DNA of 64,000 nucleotides from JBGSUZ01 sp963677505 (GCA_963677505.2 CAXXWB010000017.1:186001-250000); one strand, 5' to 3'; counted from the first letter of the stretch, positions 42,830 through 52,132 are shown. Notes: generated by a model not told the origin, from the letters alone. A program made the numbers and translations.

Positions 42830-43247
42830 AGGTATTAAAAACGGGATTGTAATCGATCACATTAAAGCAGGCAATGGCATTAAGCTGTTCAATAAATTAA
42901 TGAGCTCAAAATCTAGTGAGCCTTCTGTGCTTTTAATGAATGTTGAAAGTAAAGCTTTGGGCAAGAAAGATATCATTAAACTTGAAAATGTCTTTGATAT
43001 CGACTTAAATCTTCTCGGTTTGATCGATAAAAACATTACCGTTAGCGTTATTAAGAATTCTCAAGTTGTTGAGAAAAAGACTGCTCAAATTCCAACAGAA
43101 ATCAGCGGTCTCTTCGCTTGTAACAACCCAAGATGTATCACCAATTCAGATGCCTATGCGGTAACTGAGTTTAAACTATACGAAAGCAACGGTTCTGCTG
43201 AGTACATCTGCCAATATTGCGAAGAAATCACTAAATATAAGTTATAG
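42816..43247 (+). CDS. pyrI: aspartate carbamoyltransferase, regulatory chain
   Basis: 143 aa. The N-terminal nucleotide-binding domain (GIKNGIVIDHIKAGNGIKLF) and C-terminal zinc domain with four cysteines in CNNPRC and CQYC are those of PyrI, which binds CTP/ATP and makes dodecameric ATCase allosteric. The start follows TTGGAGGTG inside pyrB. Its presence means feedback control at protein level in addition to the leader of the divergent operon. Confidence 0.95.
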   Translation: MLEVKGIKNGIVIDHIKAGNGIKLFNKLMSSKSSEPSVLLMNVESKALGKKDIIKLENVFDIDLNLLGLIDKNITVSVIKNSQVVEKKTAQIPTEISGLFACNNPRCITNSDAYAVTEFKLYESNGSAEYICQYCEEITKYKL

Positions 43248-43293
43248 GAAACACCTAATCTTGTTATCTTCAATACTCATTATATAATTACCC

Positions 43294-43331
43294 AAACACA
43301 AAAAGCCGAGTTTCCTCGGCTTTTTGTGTTT
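43294..43331. terminator. bidirectional terminator between pyrI and FAD oxidoreductase
   Basis: A perfect 17-bp stem AAACACAAAAAGCCGAG with CTCGGCTTTTTGTGTTT around TTTC, A/T flanked on both sides, between convergent genes. Confidence 0.92.
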
Positions 43332-43336
43332 TTTGT

Positions 43337-44938
43337 TTATTTTAGTTTCCAATTTTCAATAATTTTCTCTGCAACTTTTAGGCCATCGCAAGCCGATGAC
43401 ATAATGCCTCCAGCGTAACCCGCGCCTTCTCCGCAAGGATATAATCCATCATGATTGGTGCTCATGAGACTTTCCTGGTCTCTAACAATTCGAATGGGCG
43501 ACGAAGTTCTTGTCTCAAATCCAGTTATAATTGCATCATCCATGGCAAAGCCTTTTAACTTTCTATCCATTTTAGGAAGAGCTTCTTTCATCGCTTCAAT
43601 AATAAAGGCTGGTAAACCGCTTGTCAGATCTGTCATTTTTACACCTGGCGTATAACTTGGCTTAACGGTACCGATCTGGTTAGCTTTAGTAGGATCTAAG
43701 AATGCACCTACCGTCATGGCTGGTGCTTTACCATCTTTGCCCCCTAATTCAAAAGCCTTTCGTTCTATCATTCTTTGGAACTCAATGCCTGCTAACAAAT
43801 CTGCGGATGGGAAATCTTCTGGATTCACATTGACAAGAAGGGCACTGTTAGCATTGTTTTGATTTCTAGCGTGCTGGCTCATGCCATTGGTGACTACCGT
43901 GTCGTTCTCTGAAGCTGCGCCTACCACAAAACCGCCTGGACACATACAGAAGGTATAAACACTTCTACCACTGGTTGTATCTGATGTCAAATGGTATTCC
44001 GCCGCACCATAGCGCTCTAACAAATCTATTGTATGAGGTTCATACTGACTGAGGTCAATCATCTTTTGAGGATGTTCAATTCTTACGCCTACCGCAAATG
44101 GTTTTCGTGCAATATCCACTTGTCTATTTTTTAACGTCTCAAAGGTATCTCTTGAACTGTGACCAATGGCGAGAATTGCGGTCTCTGTCTCTAAGCTTTC
44201 TCTCGTGGATAAACTGAGTGCCTTTAGGCGCCCTTCTTCAAAGACAAAGTCTTTTACACAGGTATTAAATCTGATTTCTGCCCCTCTTTGAATAAGGTCA
44301 TTTCTCAAATTTTTAACAAGAGGTTTCAATATATCTGTACCGATATGTGGTTTATTTTGATAGCGTATTTCTTCTGGCGCTCCATATTTTGCTAAAATTT
44401 CTAGAACGGTTTTTGAACGAGGATCTTTAATGCGCGTGGTTAATTTCCCATCTGAAAATGCCCCTGCACCACCTTCTCCAAATTGAACATTGCTTTCAAG
44501 ATTGAGGGCGCCTCCATTCCAATAGTCTGCGACTTGCGCCGTTCTGCTGTCCACATCTGCGCCACGCTCTATAATTACTGGTTTATATCCCATTTCTGTC
44601 AATAACCATGCAGCAAACATCCCAGCTGGTCCAAATCCGATGACAACTGGTCGATGATTTAGCGTTTTAGCCTCAGCTTTGGTTTGCGGTTTAATATAAT
44701 GCTCATTCGGCGCAATCTGGATATCTGATCGTTTGGATAGCAATCGCGCTTGGCCTTTTATTCGACAATCTATGGTATAGACAGCCATTGGTGGATTCTT
44801 TCTTGCATCTAGAGATTCTTTTTTAATGTGCCATGCTTCCAACTCTTCGGGTAAAATTCTAAGATCCTTCAGGAGCTGTTTCTCAATCATCTCTCGGTTA
44901 TGTTTCAGTGGCATTTTTACTTGATTGATTCTAATCAC
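43337..44938 (-). CDS. FAD-dependent oxidoreductase (COG2509-type)
   Basis: 533 aa. N-terminal domain of about 90 residues, then a dinucleotide-binding motif VVIGFGPAGMFAAWLL (about 98), VIIERGADVDSRTAQV, FGEGGAGAFSDGKLTTRIKD, AILAIGHSSRDTFE, YTFCMCPGGFVVGA and the C-terminal GLYPCGEGAGYAGGIMSSA. This is the uncharacterised FAD-dependent dehydrogenase family common in Clostridia; the reaction is unknown. It follows ndk by 21 bases in the same direction, though no functional link is known. Confidence 0.88.
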   Translation of the reverse strand: MIRINQVKMPLKHNREMIEKQLLKDLRILPEELEAWHIKKESLDARKNPPMAVYTIDCRIKGQARLLSKRSDIQIAPNEHYIKPQTKAEAKTLNHRPVVIGFGPAGMFAAWLLTEMGYKPVIIERGADVDSRTAQVADYWNGGALNLESNVQFGEGGAGAFSDGKLTTRIKDPRSKTVLEILAKYGAPEEIRYQNKPHIGTDILKPLVKNLRNDLIQRGAEIRFNTCVKDFVFEEGRLKALSLSTRESLETETAILAIGHSSRDTFETLKNRQVDIARKPFAVGVRIEHPQKMIDLSQYEPHTIDLLERYGAAEYHLTSDTTSGRSVYTFCMCPGGFVVGAASENDTVVTNGMSQHARNQNNANSALLVNVNPEDFPSADLLAGIEFQRMIERKAFELGGKDGKAPAMTVGAFLDPTKANQIGTVKPSYTPGVKMTDLTSGLPAFIIEAMKEALPKMDRKLKGFAMDDAIITGFETRTSSPIRIVRDQESLMSTNHDGLYPCGEGAGYAGGIMSSACDGLKVAEKIIENWKLK

Positions 44939-44959
44939 GTTTTGTTCCTTCCCATTGCT

Positions 44960-45388
44960 TTATTTGCAATCTATGTGTTCCTCTTCTGAATCAGCAAACC
45001 ATATGCTGATTTCTTTTTTTGCATCTTCTATTGTAGCAGATCCATGTACGGCATTTTGTTGCACATTACTCCCATATAAGTAGCGGATGGTGCACGGTCT
45101 CGCATTAGCAGGATTGGTGGCTCCATTGATTTCTCTGACCACTTCTACGGCATTTTCCCCTTCAAGAGTCATAACGAGGATGGGATTTGAAGACATAAAG
45201 TCTAAGAGAGGTTCAAAAAATGGTTGCCCTTGATGCTCCTTATAGTGTTGGCTCAAAACTTCTTTTGTCGCGAGGGTCATATAAAGATCTGCTATCTTTA
45301 ATCCGTGAGCTTCATACAATTGGAGGATTGTACCTACCAGTTTTTTATGGATGGCATCGGGTTTAATGATCACTAATGTTTTTTCCAT
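44960..45388 (-). CDS. ndk: nucleoside diphosphate kinase
   Basis: 142 aa, family-typical. KTLVIIKPDAIHKKLVG at the N terminus, REINGATNPANARPCTIRYL, and the phospho-histidine in NAVHGSATIEDAKKEI followed by SIWF. It transfers gamma-phosphate from ATP to NDPs. The usual HGSD reads HGSA here, a small departure. Located 21 bases after a small membrane protein whose upstream region holds DnaA-box-like sites. Confidence 0.94.
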   Translation of the reverse strand: MEKTLVIIKPDAIHKKLVGTILQLYEAHGLKIADLYMTLATKEVLSQHYKEHQGQPFFEPLLDFMSSNPILVMTLEGENAVEVVREINGATNPANARPCTIRYLYGSNVQQNAVHGSATIEDAKKEISIWFADSEEEHIDCK

Positions 45389-45409
45389 ATAGCTGCCTCC
45401 CTAGTTTTG

Positions 45410-45676
45410 CTAATTCGTCTTCTGAGTTTCTTCAGTTGTGTTAGTTGTATCTGTTTTTCCATCGTTTCCAGTGTTGGTCTTATTTTCAGTTTTCTCTTTA
45501 TAAACGTCTTTCATTTCTTGAAGTCCCATTGCTTTAGCCCTGCTGATGATTTCTTGGTCGCTTATATGGTTAGGCGATGTTAAATCAATCATAATTTGGG
45601 TTCCACCAAAAATGGTCAGCCCAAGTCCCAGCAAGAGAGTCAATAAACGTTTATAAATTTGCTTACTTAATTGCAC
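45410..45676 (-). CDS. small membrane-anchored protein, 88 aa
   Basis: Not assigned to a family. One N-terminal membrane helix (about 10-30, LLTLLLGLGLTIFGGTQIMI), then SDQEIISRAKAMGLQEM (about 40-55), resembling a short motif I associate with MltG-like and other small Firmicute membrane proteins, and a Lys/Asn/Thr/Glu-rich low-complexity tail (about 60-88). Probably extracytoplasmic after the helix. First gene before ndk, 21 bases apart. Confidence 0.65.
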   Translation of the reverse strand: MQLSKQIYKRLLTLLLGLGLTIFGGTQIMIDLTSPNHISDQEIISRAKAMGLQEMKDVYKEKTENKTNTGNDGKTDTTNTTEETQKTN

Positions 45677-45740
45677 TTAATCACACCCTTATGTTGATAA
45701 GTTAAGTTTTTAGAGCTTTATATACCAATAGTCTTCGGTT

Positions 45741-45813
45741 TTATCCACAATTTGCACAGGTTATCCACATGTCTATCAAGGAGATTCCTCTCTATACTTC
45801 ATGTCTATCCACA
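45741..45813 (+). promoter_or_regulatory. cluster of DnaA-box-like sites
   Basis: Two perfect TTATCCACA boxes (45741-45749 and 45761-45769), exactly 20 bases apart in the same orientation, plus CTATCCACA at 45805-45813 inside the end of the AMMECR1 frame. They fill the region upstream of the small membrane protein-ndk genes. Confidence 0.65.
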
Positions 45814-47199
45814 GTAAATCTCTCAATTTCATACTTTTCTGTAGGTCTGATTCCTGCTTTATTTAAGGCAATTCGCAATTGTTCCTCAACACTGTCTACC
45901 CCTTCTAAATTAGGAAGAAGAAGACCTCGTTTGTAGCCATTAGTCACAATAACGCCATATTTTTTAGGATTCAGCTCTGAAGAATCAGATACCTTTTCTG
46001 ACGGTGATAATATATCCACAGAAATAATAAGATGCTCTAGCTCTTCTACTTCTATAGCCGGGAATCTAGGATCTTCGCTGCAAGCCTTGATTGCATTGCT
46101 GATAATATCGCTGGCTAAGTTAATTTCTATCCCCGCGGTAATGCCCATGCATCCTCTGAGACCGCCTCTGTCTTTAATGGAAACAAAAACACCTCTGCTT
46201 TTACCCAACAAGTCTGGCGTTTGGGCAAATTCAGGAATAGCCAGTCTTTGTTTTGTTTTTGTAAAATGTTCTACTGTCAGTCTTGCCAACTGAATATATT
46301 GGTCTTCCTGTTCTACTCGGTCCATATGGATTTTGTGAAGTTCACTTCTCAGTAGTGGCAGCATGCTGTCTCTTGATTCTCCTGTAGGTGTAAAGGATAC
46401 CACACTGTAACCTACGCCAAATGGTCCTTCATAGCTTTTAATTTGAGTTTTGTGTTCTATTGTATCCAGACTGCCCAAAAGGATTTCAACAGATTTTTTT
46501 CCACACTCTCCCGCCTTAGTCACCAACCGAGTTGGCAGAGTCATCAGTTTAACATAATTCTGTGTCGCGAGACAATCTATAAAAATCTTATCAAAAACTG
46601 GGCCGTCTTCTGTATAGGTGTAATGATCTGTTTCAATCAAATGATGGGATAAATCGCCACTTGCCACAATAAGGATTTTTCTTCCTAAAGAAGCGGCTGC
46701 TTCTCTGATACATATGCCAAATTGATAAAGAGCTTCTTCTGACAAGAGGCCATAGGTGATGGCAATCAATTTATAGTTCTTATAATTTTGATTAATAAAG
46801 TGTAGCGGTACAATCACACCATGATCTACCACTTCGTCTAGATCAAAGCGTTCAGCCAGTTGTTTGTCATACTTTACTGATGGTACATTTTGATCGTAGG
46901 CTCTTTTCAATATTTCACCCACAAGCTCTAAATCATTTTCCTGACGAATTGAAATTTGCGGCGCGCCAAAGGTGGACAAACTACCTGTTAAGGGGGTTGC
47001 CGTCCTGATGGTAATGGCATCTGTAAAAACGGGGCCATGAGGTGATATGATGACAATGGTCTCTGGCGCCAGTTTGGCAATTTCTTTAGAGATTTCTCCA
47101 TAGGATTGACTGGTGGCAGAAATTTACTTTCTTCTCCCATACCTATTCAGGGATAATGATTGGTGGATGGGGTACTAAATACCCGGCAAGAAGGGACAT
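45792..47199 (-). pseudogene. MEMO1-AMMECR1 fusion (AmmeMemoRadiSam A/B), 5' end broken by two indels
   Basis: The intact frame 46979-45792 holds most of a MEMO-like dioxygenase-fold domain (VIVPLHFINQ, ILIVASGDLSHHL, ECGKKSVEILLGSLD) and a complete AMMECR1 domain (SRGVFVSIKDRGGLRGCMG, AIEVEELEHLIISVDILSP). Upstream, ATG at 47199 after AGGAGGAAGATTGAT begins MSLLAGYLVPHPPIIIPE, then two single-base losses (near 47145-47150 and 47125-47130) break the frame before SATSQSYGEISKEIAKLAPE. Repaired length is 469 aa. Families A and B normally act with a radical-SAM partner, which is not visible here. The function of the system is unknown. Confidence 0.82.
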
Positions 47200-47246
47200 A
47201 TCAATCTTCCTCCTAAGAACTAAAGTCTCAATTAGGGTGAGTTTAA

Positions 47247-47580
47247 TTACATGGTTTCAGGTTTTATATACCCTTTTGAAACCAATTTATTGATATGTTC
47301 TTCCACTTTTTCGTCAATATTGATTTGATAGATGTCTTCCAGTACAAACATCATAGAGACTGCCACTTGAGCGACGTCTAACAATTCTTCACTGATGAGG
47401 CTGACAATTTCTTTATGTTCTTTGTCTACAACTTCTCCGTTTAACCCTCTAAATTACCGATAATTTGTGCCAATTCCCTGCTTCTTCCATCAATTTAAGG
47501 CAAGTGGATTCTAGCCCCGGCTGTAAATTGTTGAGTTTAGGCAAGCTAATTTGTTTATATTCATTTTGCGTTGTCTTCAT
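47247..47580 (-). pseudogene. MazG-like family protein, frame broken by two indels
   Basis: ATG at 47580 follows a GGAGGCATCTTAA site. The first frame gives MKTTQNEYKQISLPKLNNLQ and LKLMEEAGN, then breaks. After inserting one base in the GGG near 47480 and one near 47460, it continues ELAQIIGN, RGLNGEVVDKEHKEI, SEELLDVAQVAVSMMFVLED to a stop at 47247. The E-E-x-x-E ... E-E-L-x-D pattern is that of MazG/NTP-pyrophosphohydrolase metal helices. Repaired length is 111 aa. The same kind of damage occurs in several neighbours, so sequence error is suspected. Confidence 0.72.
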
Positions 47581-47766
47581 TTAAGATGCCTCCATTTTAA
47601 ATTATAGTTACTCTTATTATGACATAAGTTTGGCTATAATGAAACGTTGGTGTAAGTCTTGTATTGATAACCACTACCCTAATCCTTTTCTCTTCAAAAT
47701 TGTTGCTTTGATCCATTTAGTTTTCAGAACCATTTACTTACGCACTAAAAGTGCGTGTGAAATAAA

Positions 47767-47799
47767 AAAACATTGCAAACGCAGCGTTTGCAATGTTTT
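47767..47799 (-). terminator. terminator after rpsI
   Basis: A near-perfect palindrome AAAACATTGCAAACGC/GCGTTTGCAATGTTTT followed on the minus strand by seven T. It lies 23 bases beyond the rpsI stop. A second hairpin (ACGCACT/AGTGCGT, 47741-47757) lies just beyond it. Confidence 0.85.
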
Positions 47800-47822
47800 G
47801 TATAATCTGTAGAATCCTTTTA

Positions 47823-48206
47823 CTATCTCTTAGAGAACTGTGGAGCTCTTCTAGCAGCTTTAAGACCGTATTTCTTTCTTTCTTTCATTCTAGAGTCTCT
47901 AGTTAAGAAACCTTGTTTCTTAAGAGCGCCTCTAAGTTCTTCATCAACTCTGAGAAGAGCTCTTGAAAGACCGTGTCTGATTGCACCAGCTTGACCAGTG
48001 AAACCGCCACCTTCAACGATTACGAAAACGTCGAATTTGCCTTCAAGACCCGCTACTCCTAAAGGTCTTTTGATTTCTGCTCTAAGTGTTTCATAGTTGA
48101 AGTAATCTTCAACTGTTCTACCGTTTATTGTGAAGTTACCGTTGCCTGGAACAAGTCTAACTCTAGCAACAGAACTTTTTCTTCTACCAGTTCCTTGATA
48201 CATCAT
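47823..48206 (-). CDS. rpsI: 30S ribosomal protein S9
   Basis: 127 aa. YQGTGRRKSSVARVRLVPGN at the start and the C-terminal KKYGLKAARRAPQFSKR, whose terminal arginine contacts P-site tRNA, are complete. Cotranscribed with rplM, 21 bases upstream, as in nearly all bacteria. GGAGGAGG precedes tandem ATG codons at 48206/48203. Confidence 0.98.
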   Translation of the reverse strand: MMYQGTGRRKSSVARVRLVPGNGNFTINGRTVEDYFNYETLRAEIKRPLGVAGLEGKFDVFVIVEGGGFTGQAGAIRHGLSRALLRVDEELRGALKKQGFLTRDSRMKERKKYGLKAARRAPQFSKR

Positions 48207-48227
48207 ATCGCTTACCTCCTCCGTAGA

Positions 48228-48656
48228 TTATAATTCTAAAGCTTCAGGTTTTTGAGCTTCGTGACCGTGCTCAGCACCGCTGTATACTTTAAGTTTTTTG
48301 TACATTTCTCTACCTAAAGTATTCTTAGGAAGCATGCCTTTGATTGCTTGTTCTACAACGAATTCAGGCTTTTTAGCCATTAATTCTCTGTATGATCTTT
48401 CTCTTAAATGGCCGATATAACCAGTATGCCATCTGAATTTCTTTTGATCTAATTTCTTACCAGTCAATACAACTTTATCAGCATTGATGATGATTACATA
48501 ATCACCACAATCTACGTGAGGTGTATAAATAGGTTTGTGTTTACCTCTTAAAACTGATGCAACTTCTGATGCCATTCTGCCAAGTGTCTTGCCTTCAGCA
48601 TTGACAACGTACCATTTTCTTTCTAACTCAAGTGGTTTCGCAACGAAAGACTTCAT
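48228..48656 (-). CDS. rplM: 50S ribosomal protein L13
   Basis: 142 aa, full length. Contains WYVVNAEGKTLGRMASEVA, HVDCGDYVIIINADKV and GMLPKNTLGREMYKKLKVY. First gene of the rplM-rpsI operon, with its own promoter and a structured leader. Confidence 0.98.
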   Translation of the reverse strand: MKSFVAKPLELERKWYVVNAEGKTLGRMASEVASVLRGKHKPIYTPHVDCGDYVIIINADKVVLTGKKLDQKKFRWHTGYIGHLRERSYRELMAKKPEFVVEQAIKGMLPKNTLGREMYKKLKVYSGAEHGHEAQKPEALEL

Positions 48657-48780
48657 TGTTTCCCTCCTATACCAATATTATTTTCCATACATGAATTTTG
48701 AACTTCACCTTTCAAAATTCCAATTTATCAATAAAACCCGGGGCCGGATTTTATAAGTCATTAATTAAAACATCCTTCAA
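48657..48780 (-). promoter_or_regulatory. rplM leader, candidate L13 autoregulatory RNA
   Basis: The transcribed leader contains a GC-rich hairpin (ATAAAA/TTTTAT flanking CCGG pairs, about 48733-48756) and a second strong hairpin GAATTTTGAA/TTCAAAATTC (about 48690-48722) before the ribosome site. Firmicutes are known to carry an L13 leader here; the match is by position and structure only. Confidence 0.5.
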
Positions 48781-48781
48781 T

Positions 48782-48810
48782 ATTATATTACAGCTTATGA
48801 ATATCGTCAA
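48782..48810 (-). promoter_or_regulatory. rplM-rpsI promoter
   Basis: Minus strand TTGACG (48805-48810), exactly 17 bases, perfect TATAAT (48782-48787). Confidence 0.85.
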
Positions 48811-48872
48811 TATTATTTTGAATAATAATTACTATTTCAAAAATCAATTTCTTTAAATCTATACGAAAAAAT

Positions 48873-49611
48873 TTAATAAAAAACCTCTAAAAGGCACAAC
48901 CCTTGAGCAGGAGCCGTCCAAGGAATTAGGCTTCTATTTTGAGCCGCCATAATTTGATGAACTCTTTCATAGGACAATTTTCCCTGTCCAACTCTGACAA
49001 GGACTGCTACTAAAATCCGAATCATATTATAGAGAAAACCATTCCCATGGAAATTAATCATCAATTCCTCATTCCCTTGGCATTCAAATTCTATATTATA
49101 AATAGTGCGCACCGTAGATTTTACGTTGCTACCCGAAGCACAAAAAGATTTAAAATCATGTTCCCCGATGAAAATAGTTGCGGTTTTCTTCATTGCCTCA
49201 ACATCTAACTTTTCCCTCACGTGCCACGAGAAATCATTTTTAAAAGGATCTCTGAGAGATGCATTGTGAAGACTGTAGGTATATTTTTTTGAAGTCGTGT
49301 GTACAATGGGATGAAAAGCTTCCGTTACCACTTCAACCTTTTGAATAACTACATCATCAGGCAACGCTCGATTAATGACAAACATAAAGTTTTCAGGTGG
49401 CAGTAAGCATTTATATTGAACACAAGCAACTTGACCTTTAGCATGAACCCCCGCATCGGTCCGACTTGCACCAAGAATTTTTTATATTTTCGCCAAGGGC
49501 ATTGCTCATAGTCTTCTCTAAGACCCCTTGTACCGTTCTACCCTTAGGCTGATACTGCCAACCGTTAAAATGTGTCCCTTTATATGCAATTGTTATTTTA
49601 AGTGTAGTCAT
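48873..49611 (-). pseudogene. truA: tRNA pseudouridine(38-40) synthase, split by one indel
   Basis: ATG at 49611 starts MTTLKITIAYKGTHFNGWQY and QPKGRTVQGVLEKTM; in the A6 run near 49475-49485 the frame slips, and the other frame continues with catalytic SRTDAGVHAKGQVAC, then MFVINRALPDD onward to KTATIFIGEHDFKSFCASGS, MIRILVAVLVRVGQGKLS. Deleting one A gives 245 aa, a normal TruA. TruA modifies the anticodon arm of many tRNAs. Last gene of ecfA1-ecfA2-ecfT-truA, a common Firmicute order. Error or slippage is more likely than real loss. Confidence 0.9.
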
Positions 49612-49620
49612 CAATGCCTC

Positions 49621-50430
49621 CTAAAAAACGCCAGGTACCCTTTGGAGTCCCACAAGAAGAACCATGTAAAGGCTAAAGACCGCCACACCAATGGCATCCT
49701 TTTTAGTATATTTAAGTTGTTTCATTCTAGTTCTGCCTACCCCACCTCTATAACAACGGGCTTCCATTGCCATTGCTAATTCATCTGCACGTCTAAAAGC
49801 ACTGATGAAAAGGGGTACCAATAACGGAATGAGGCTTTTAGCTCGAGAAGCTAAGTTTCCACTTTCAAAATCTGCACCTCTAGCCATTTGAGCCTTCATG
49901 ATTTTATCCGTTTCATTGAGGAGTGTAGGAATGAATCTTAATGCGATGGTCATCATCATTGCCAACTCATGGGATGGTACGCCAAATCGTTTAAAAGGAT
50001 TCAGACAGGCTTCTATACCATCTGTCAGTTCAATTGGCGATGTGGTTAACGTCAGCATAGATGTTCCGATGATTAACAAGATTAATCGCATACCCATATA
50101 AAAGGCCTGTCTTAGCCCTTCTTCAGTAATAGTGAAAATCCAGAAGTGTACTAGTTCTTTACCTGGCGTGAAAAAAATATTTAAACCAAAGGCGAAGAGG
50201 ATGATAAATAGAATAGGTTTCAACCCTCTAACGATGTATTTAAAAGGCACCTTTGAAATTGCAATTGTCATAATCAAAAAGGCGATGACAATGCCATATC
50301 CCAAAAGGCTTGTTACTGCAAACAAACTTGCGATGAAGATAATTGAAGCAATAATTTTAAACCTCGGGTCCATTTCATGAATCACGGACTGCATCGGTAA
50401 ATATTGCCCAACCGTGATATCTCTAAGCAT
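49621..50430 (-). CDS. ecfT: energy-coupling factor transporter transmembrane protein EcfT
   Basis: 269 aa, five to six membrane helices. The family signature is visible: MDPRFKIIASIIFIASLFAV, ALRFIPTLLNETDKIMKAQ with the coupling-helix ARGAD motif, and LVPLFISAFRRADELAMAME with ARCYRGG. It couples ATPases EcfA1/EcfA2 to exchangeable vitamin-binding S components encoded elsewhere. It overlaps the ecfA2 end by 8 bases and precedes truA by 9. Unlike its neighbours this frame is intact. Confidence 0.95.
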   Translation of the reverse strand: MLRDITVGQYLPMQSVIHEMDPRFKIIASIIFIASLFAVTSLLGYGIVIAFLIMTIAISKVPFKYIVRGLKPILFIILFAFGLNIFFTPGKELVHFWIFTITEEGLRQAFYMGMRLILLIIGTSMLTLTTSPIELTDGIEACLNPFKRFGVPSHELAMMMTIALRFIPTLLNETDKIMKAQMARGADFESGNLASRAKSLIPLLVPLFISAFRRADELAMAMEARCYRGGVGRTRMKQLKYTKKDAIGVAVFSLYMVLLVGLQRVPGVF

Positions 50431-51285
50431 TTTTCTTTCTCCTTATTAGTGTCAAAATCTCCTCTACAGCACTTTCCACAGTATATATGTCATTGTCTGT
50501 TCCAAATCCCAATTTTGCGAGTTTTTGGCCAACATAGGTGACTTGCGGGGCTGCTAGACCAATACTTTCTAAAGTCTCAATGTTTTGAAAGACTTGCTGA
50601 GGCTTTCCTTCCAAAACGACTTTGCCGTCGCTCATAACATATATATGAGAAACATATTTAGCAATGTCCTCCATACTATGAGAAACTAAAATAATCGTAT
50701 TATTTTCTTTTTCATGAAGGGCCTTCAACTGATTAAGAATTTCGTCACGACCTTTAGGATCTAATCCAGCTGTTGGCTCATCCAAATTAGTACTTCGGGT
50801 TTCATTGCCAAAACACCTGCAATAGCAACTCTACGCTTTTGACCACCACTCAATTCAAAGGGAGATACATCTTTTAATAGCTCATAGTCTAGACCGACGA
50901 TTTCCATTGCACTTTTTACAGCTTCTTCAACAACCTCTGGCGCCCAACCTAAATTTTTAGGTCCAAAAGCAATGTCCATGGCGACTGTCTCTTCAAACAG
51001 TTGGTATTCTGGATATTGAAATACCAATCCAACTTTTTTGCGAATGTCGTTGAGTTTTACCCCTGGTTGACTGATGTCAAAGCCATTGATTTCTATAATG
51101 CCTGAACTTGCCTTTAAAATGCCATTTAAATGCTGAATTAGCGTAGATTTCCCCGAGCCGGTATGACCTATCAGACCTACAAAATCTCCTGTTCCAATGT
51201 GCATACTGACGTTGTCAAGTGCATTGGTTTGATAAGGACTACCTAAGTCATATATATGGTTGAGATTTTTTATAACAATGGCCAT
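50423..51285 (-). pseudogene. ecfA2: energy-coupling factor ATPase EcfA2, one indel
   Basis: 51285-50761 gives Walker A GLIGHTGSGKSTLIQHLNG, the Q loop VFQYPEYQLFE and the ABC signature FELSGGQKRRVAIAGVLAM, then GVLAMKPEVLIW and a stop. The next frame, 50785-50423, resumes DEPTAGLDPKGRDEI (Walker B/D loop) and LVSHSMEDIAKYVSHIYVM. One missing T in the TTT before GGATGAG (near 50785) explains it; repaired length is 287 aa. The start overlaps the ecfA1 stop. Confidence 0.9.
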
Positions 51286-52109
51286 AATGCTTTCACCAAT
51301 TCATCGACGGTAATAATTTCCTCGGAAATATCGATGCCTTCTTTTCTTAATTCATGAGCTACTAAGGTGACTTGTGGTACATCTAATCCCATATCTTGAA
51401 GTTTTTCCAACCTGCGAAAAGACTTCCTTAGGGGTCCCTTCCAAGAGTTTCTTACCTTTTTCCATAACAATAACCCTATCTGCTCCAACAGCTTCATCCA
51501 TGAAGTGTGTGATGTGGACGATGGTGATTTGCTCTTCTTTGTTCAGTCGATGAACGGTCTCCATAACCTCTTTTCGCCCAATTGGATCTAACATAGCGGT
51601 TGGTTCATCTAAAATAATACATTTTGGACGCATAGCTAATATCCCAGCAATAGCAACTCTTTGTTTTTGACCGCCACTTAACAAATGAGGTGGCTTTTTA
51701 GCAAAGGGCGGTCATATGGACAGTTGCTAAAGCTTCATCTACTCTAGTTCTTATTTGTTCTGGACTAAGACCTAAATTTTCTGGCCCAAAAGGCAACGTC
51801 TTCGTCTACTACAGTAGCAACCAACTGGTTGTCTGGATTTTGAAAAACCATGCCTGCAGTCTTTCTAATGTCCCATAAAAGTTTTTCATCGCTGATGGAC
51901 ATGTTATCAATCAGTAAAGTCCCTTCTGTGGGCATCATAATGCCGTTACACAACTTGGCAAAGGTAGACTTCCCCGAACCATTGTGACCGATTATGACCA
52001 CAAACTCGCCATCTTTAACGTGAAGATCCAAACCATCTATAGCCAGACTCTCTTTATGCTCTGTATATGAATAATGTACATTTTGCGATTGTATCATACT
52101 TTTCACCAT
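51270..52109 (-). pseudogene. ecfA1: energy-coupling factor ATPase EcfA1, three indels
   Basis: Three pieces in order: 52109-51765 (Walker A IGHNGSGKSTFAKLCNGIMM, Q loop VFQNPDNQLV, ending at DVAFWARK); 51684-51352 (LLSGGQKQRVAIAGILAM, IILDEPTAMLDPIGRKE, THFMDEAVGADRVIVM); 51497-51270 (LEKLQDMGLDVPQVTLVAHE to the stop). Extra bases in TTTT near 51785, CCC near 51706 and GGAAAAA near 51410 account for all breaks; repaired length is 278 aa. Family role: ATP hydrolysis for vitamin uptake through EcfT. Three hits in one gene make sequence error by far the simplest reading. Confidence 0.88.
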
Positions 52110-52132
52110 CTATTTTATTTTGGCACCCTAAT

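Noticed and set aside
45741..45813. Chromosomal replication origin
   Set aside because: Only three DnaA boxes, no AT-rich unwinding element beside them, and no dnaA, dnaN, rpmH or gyr genes nearby.
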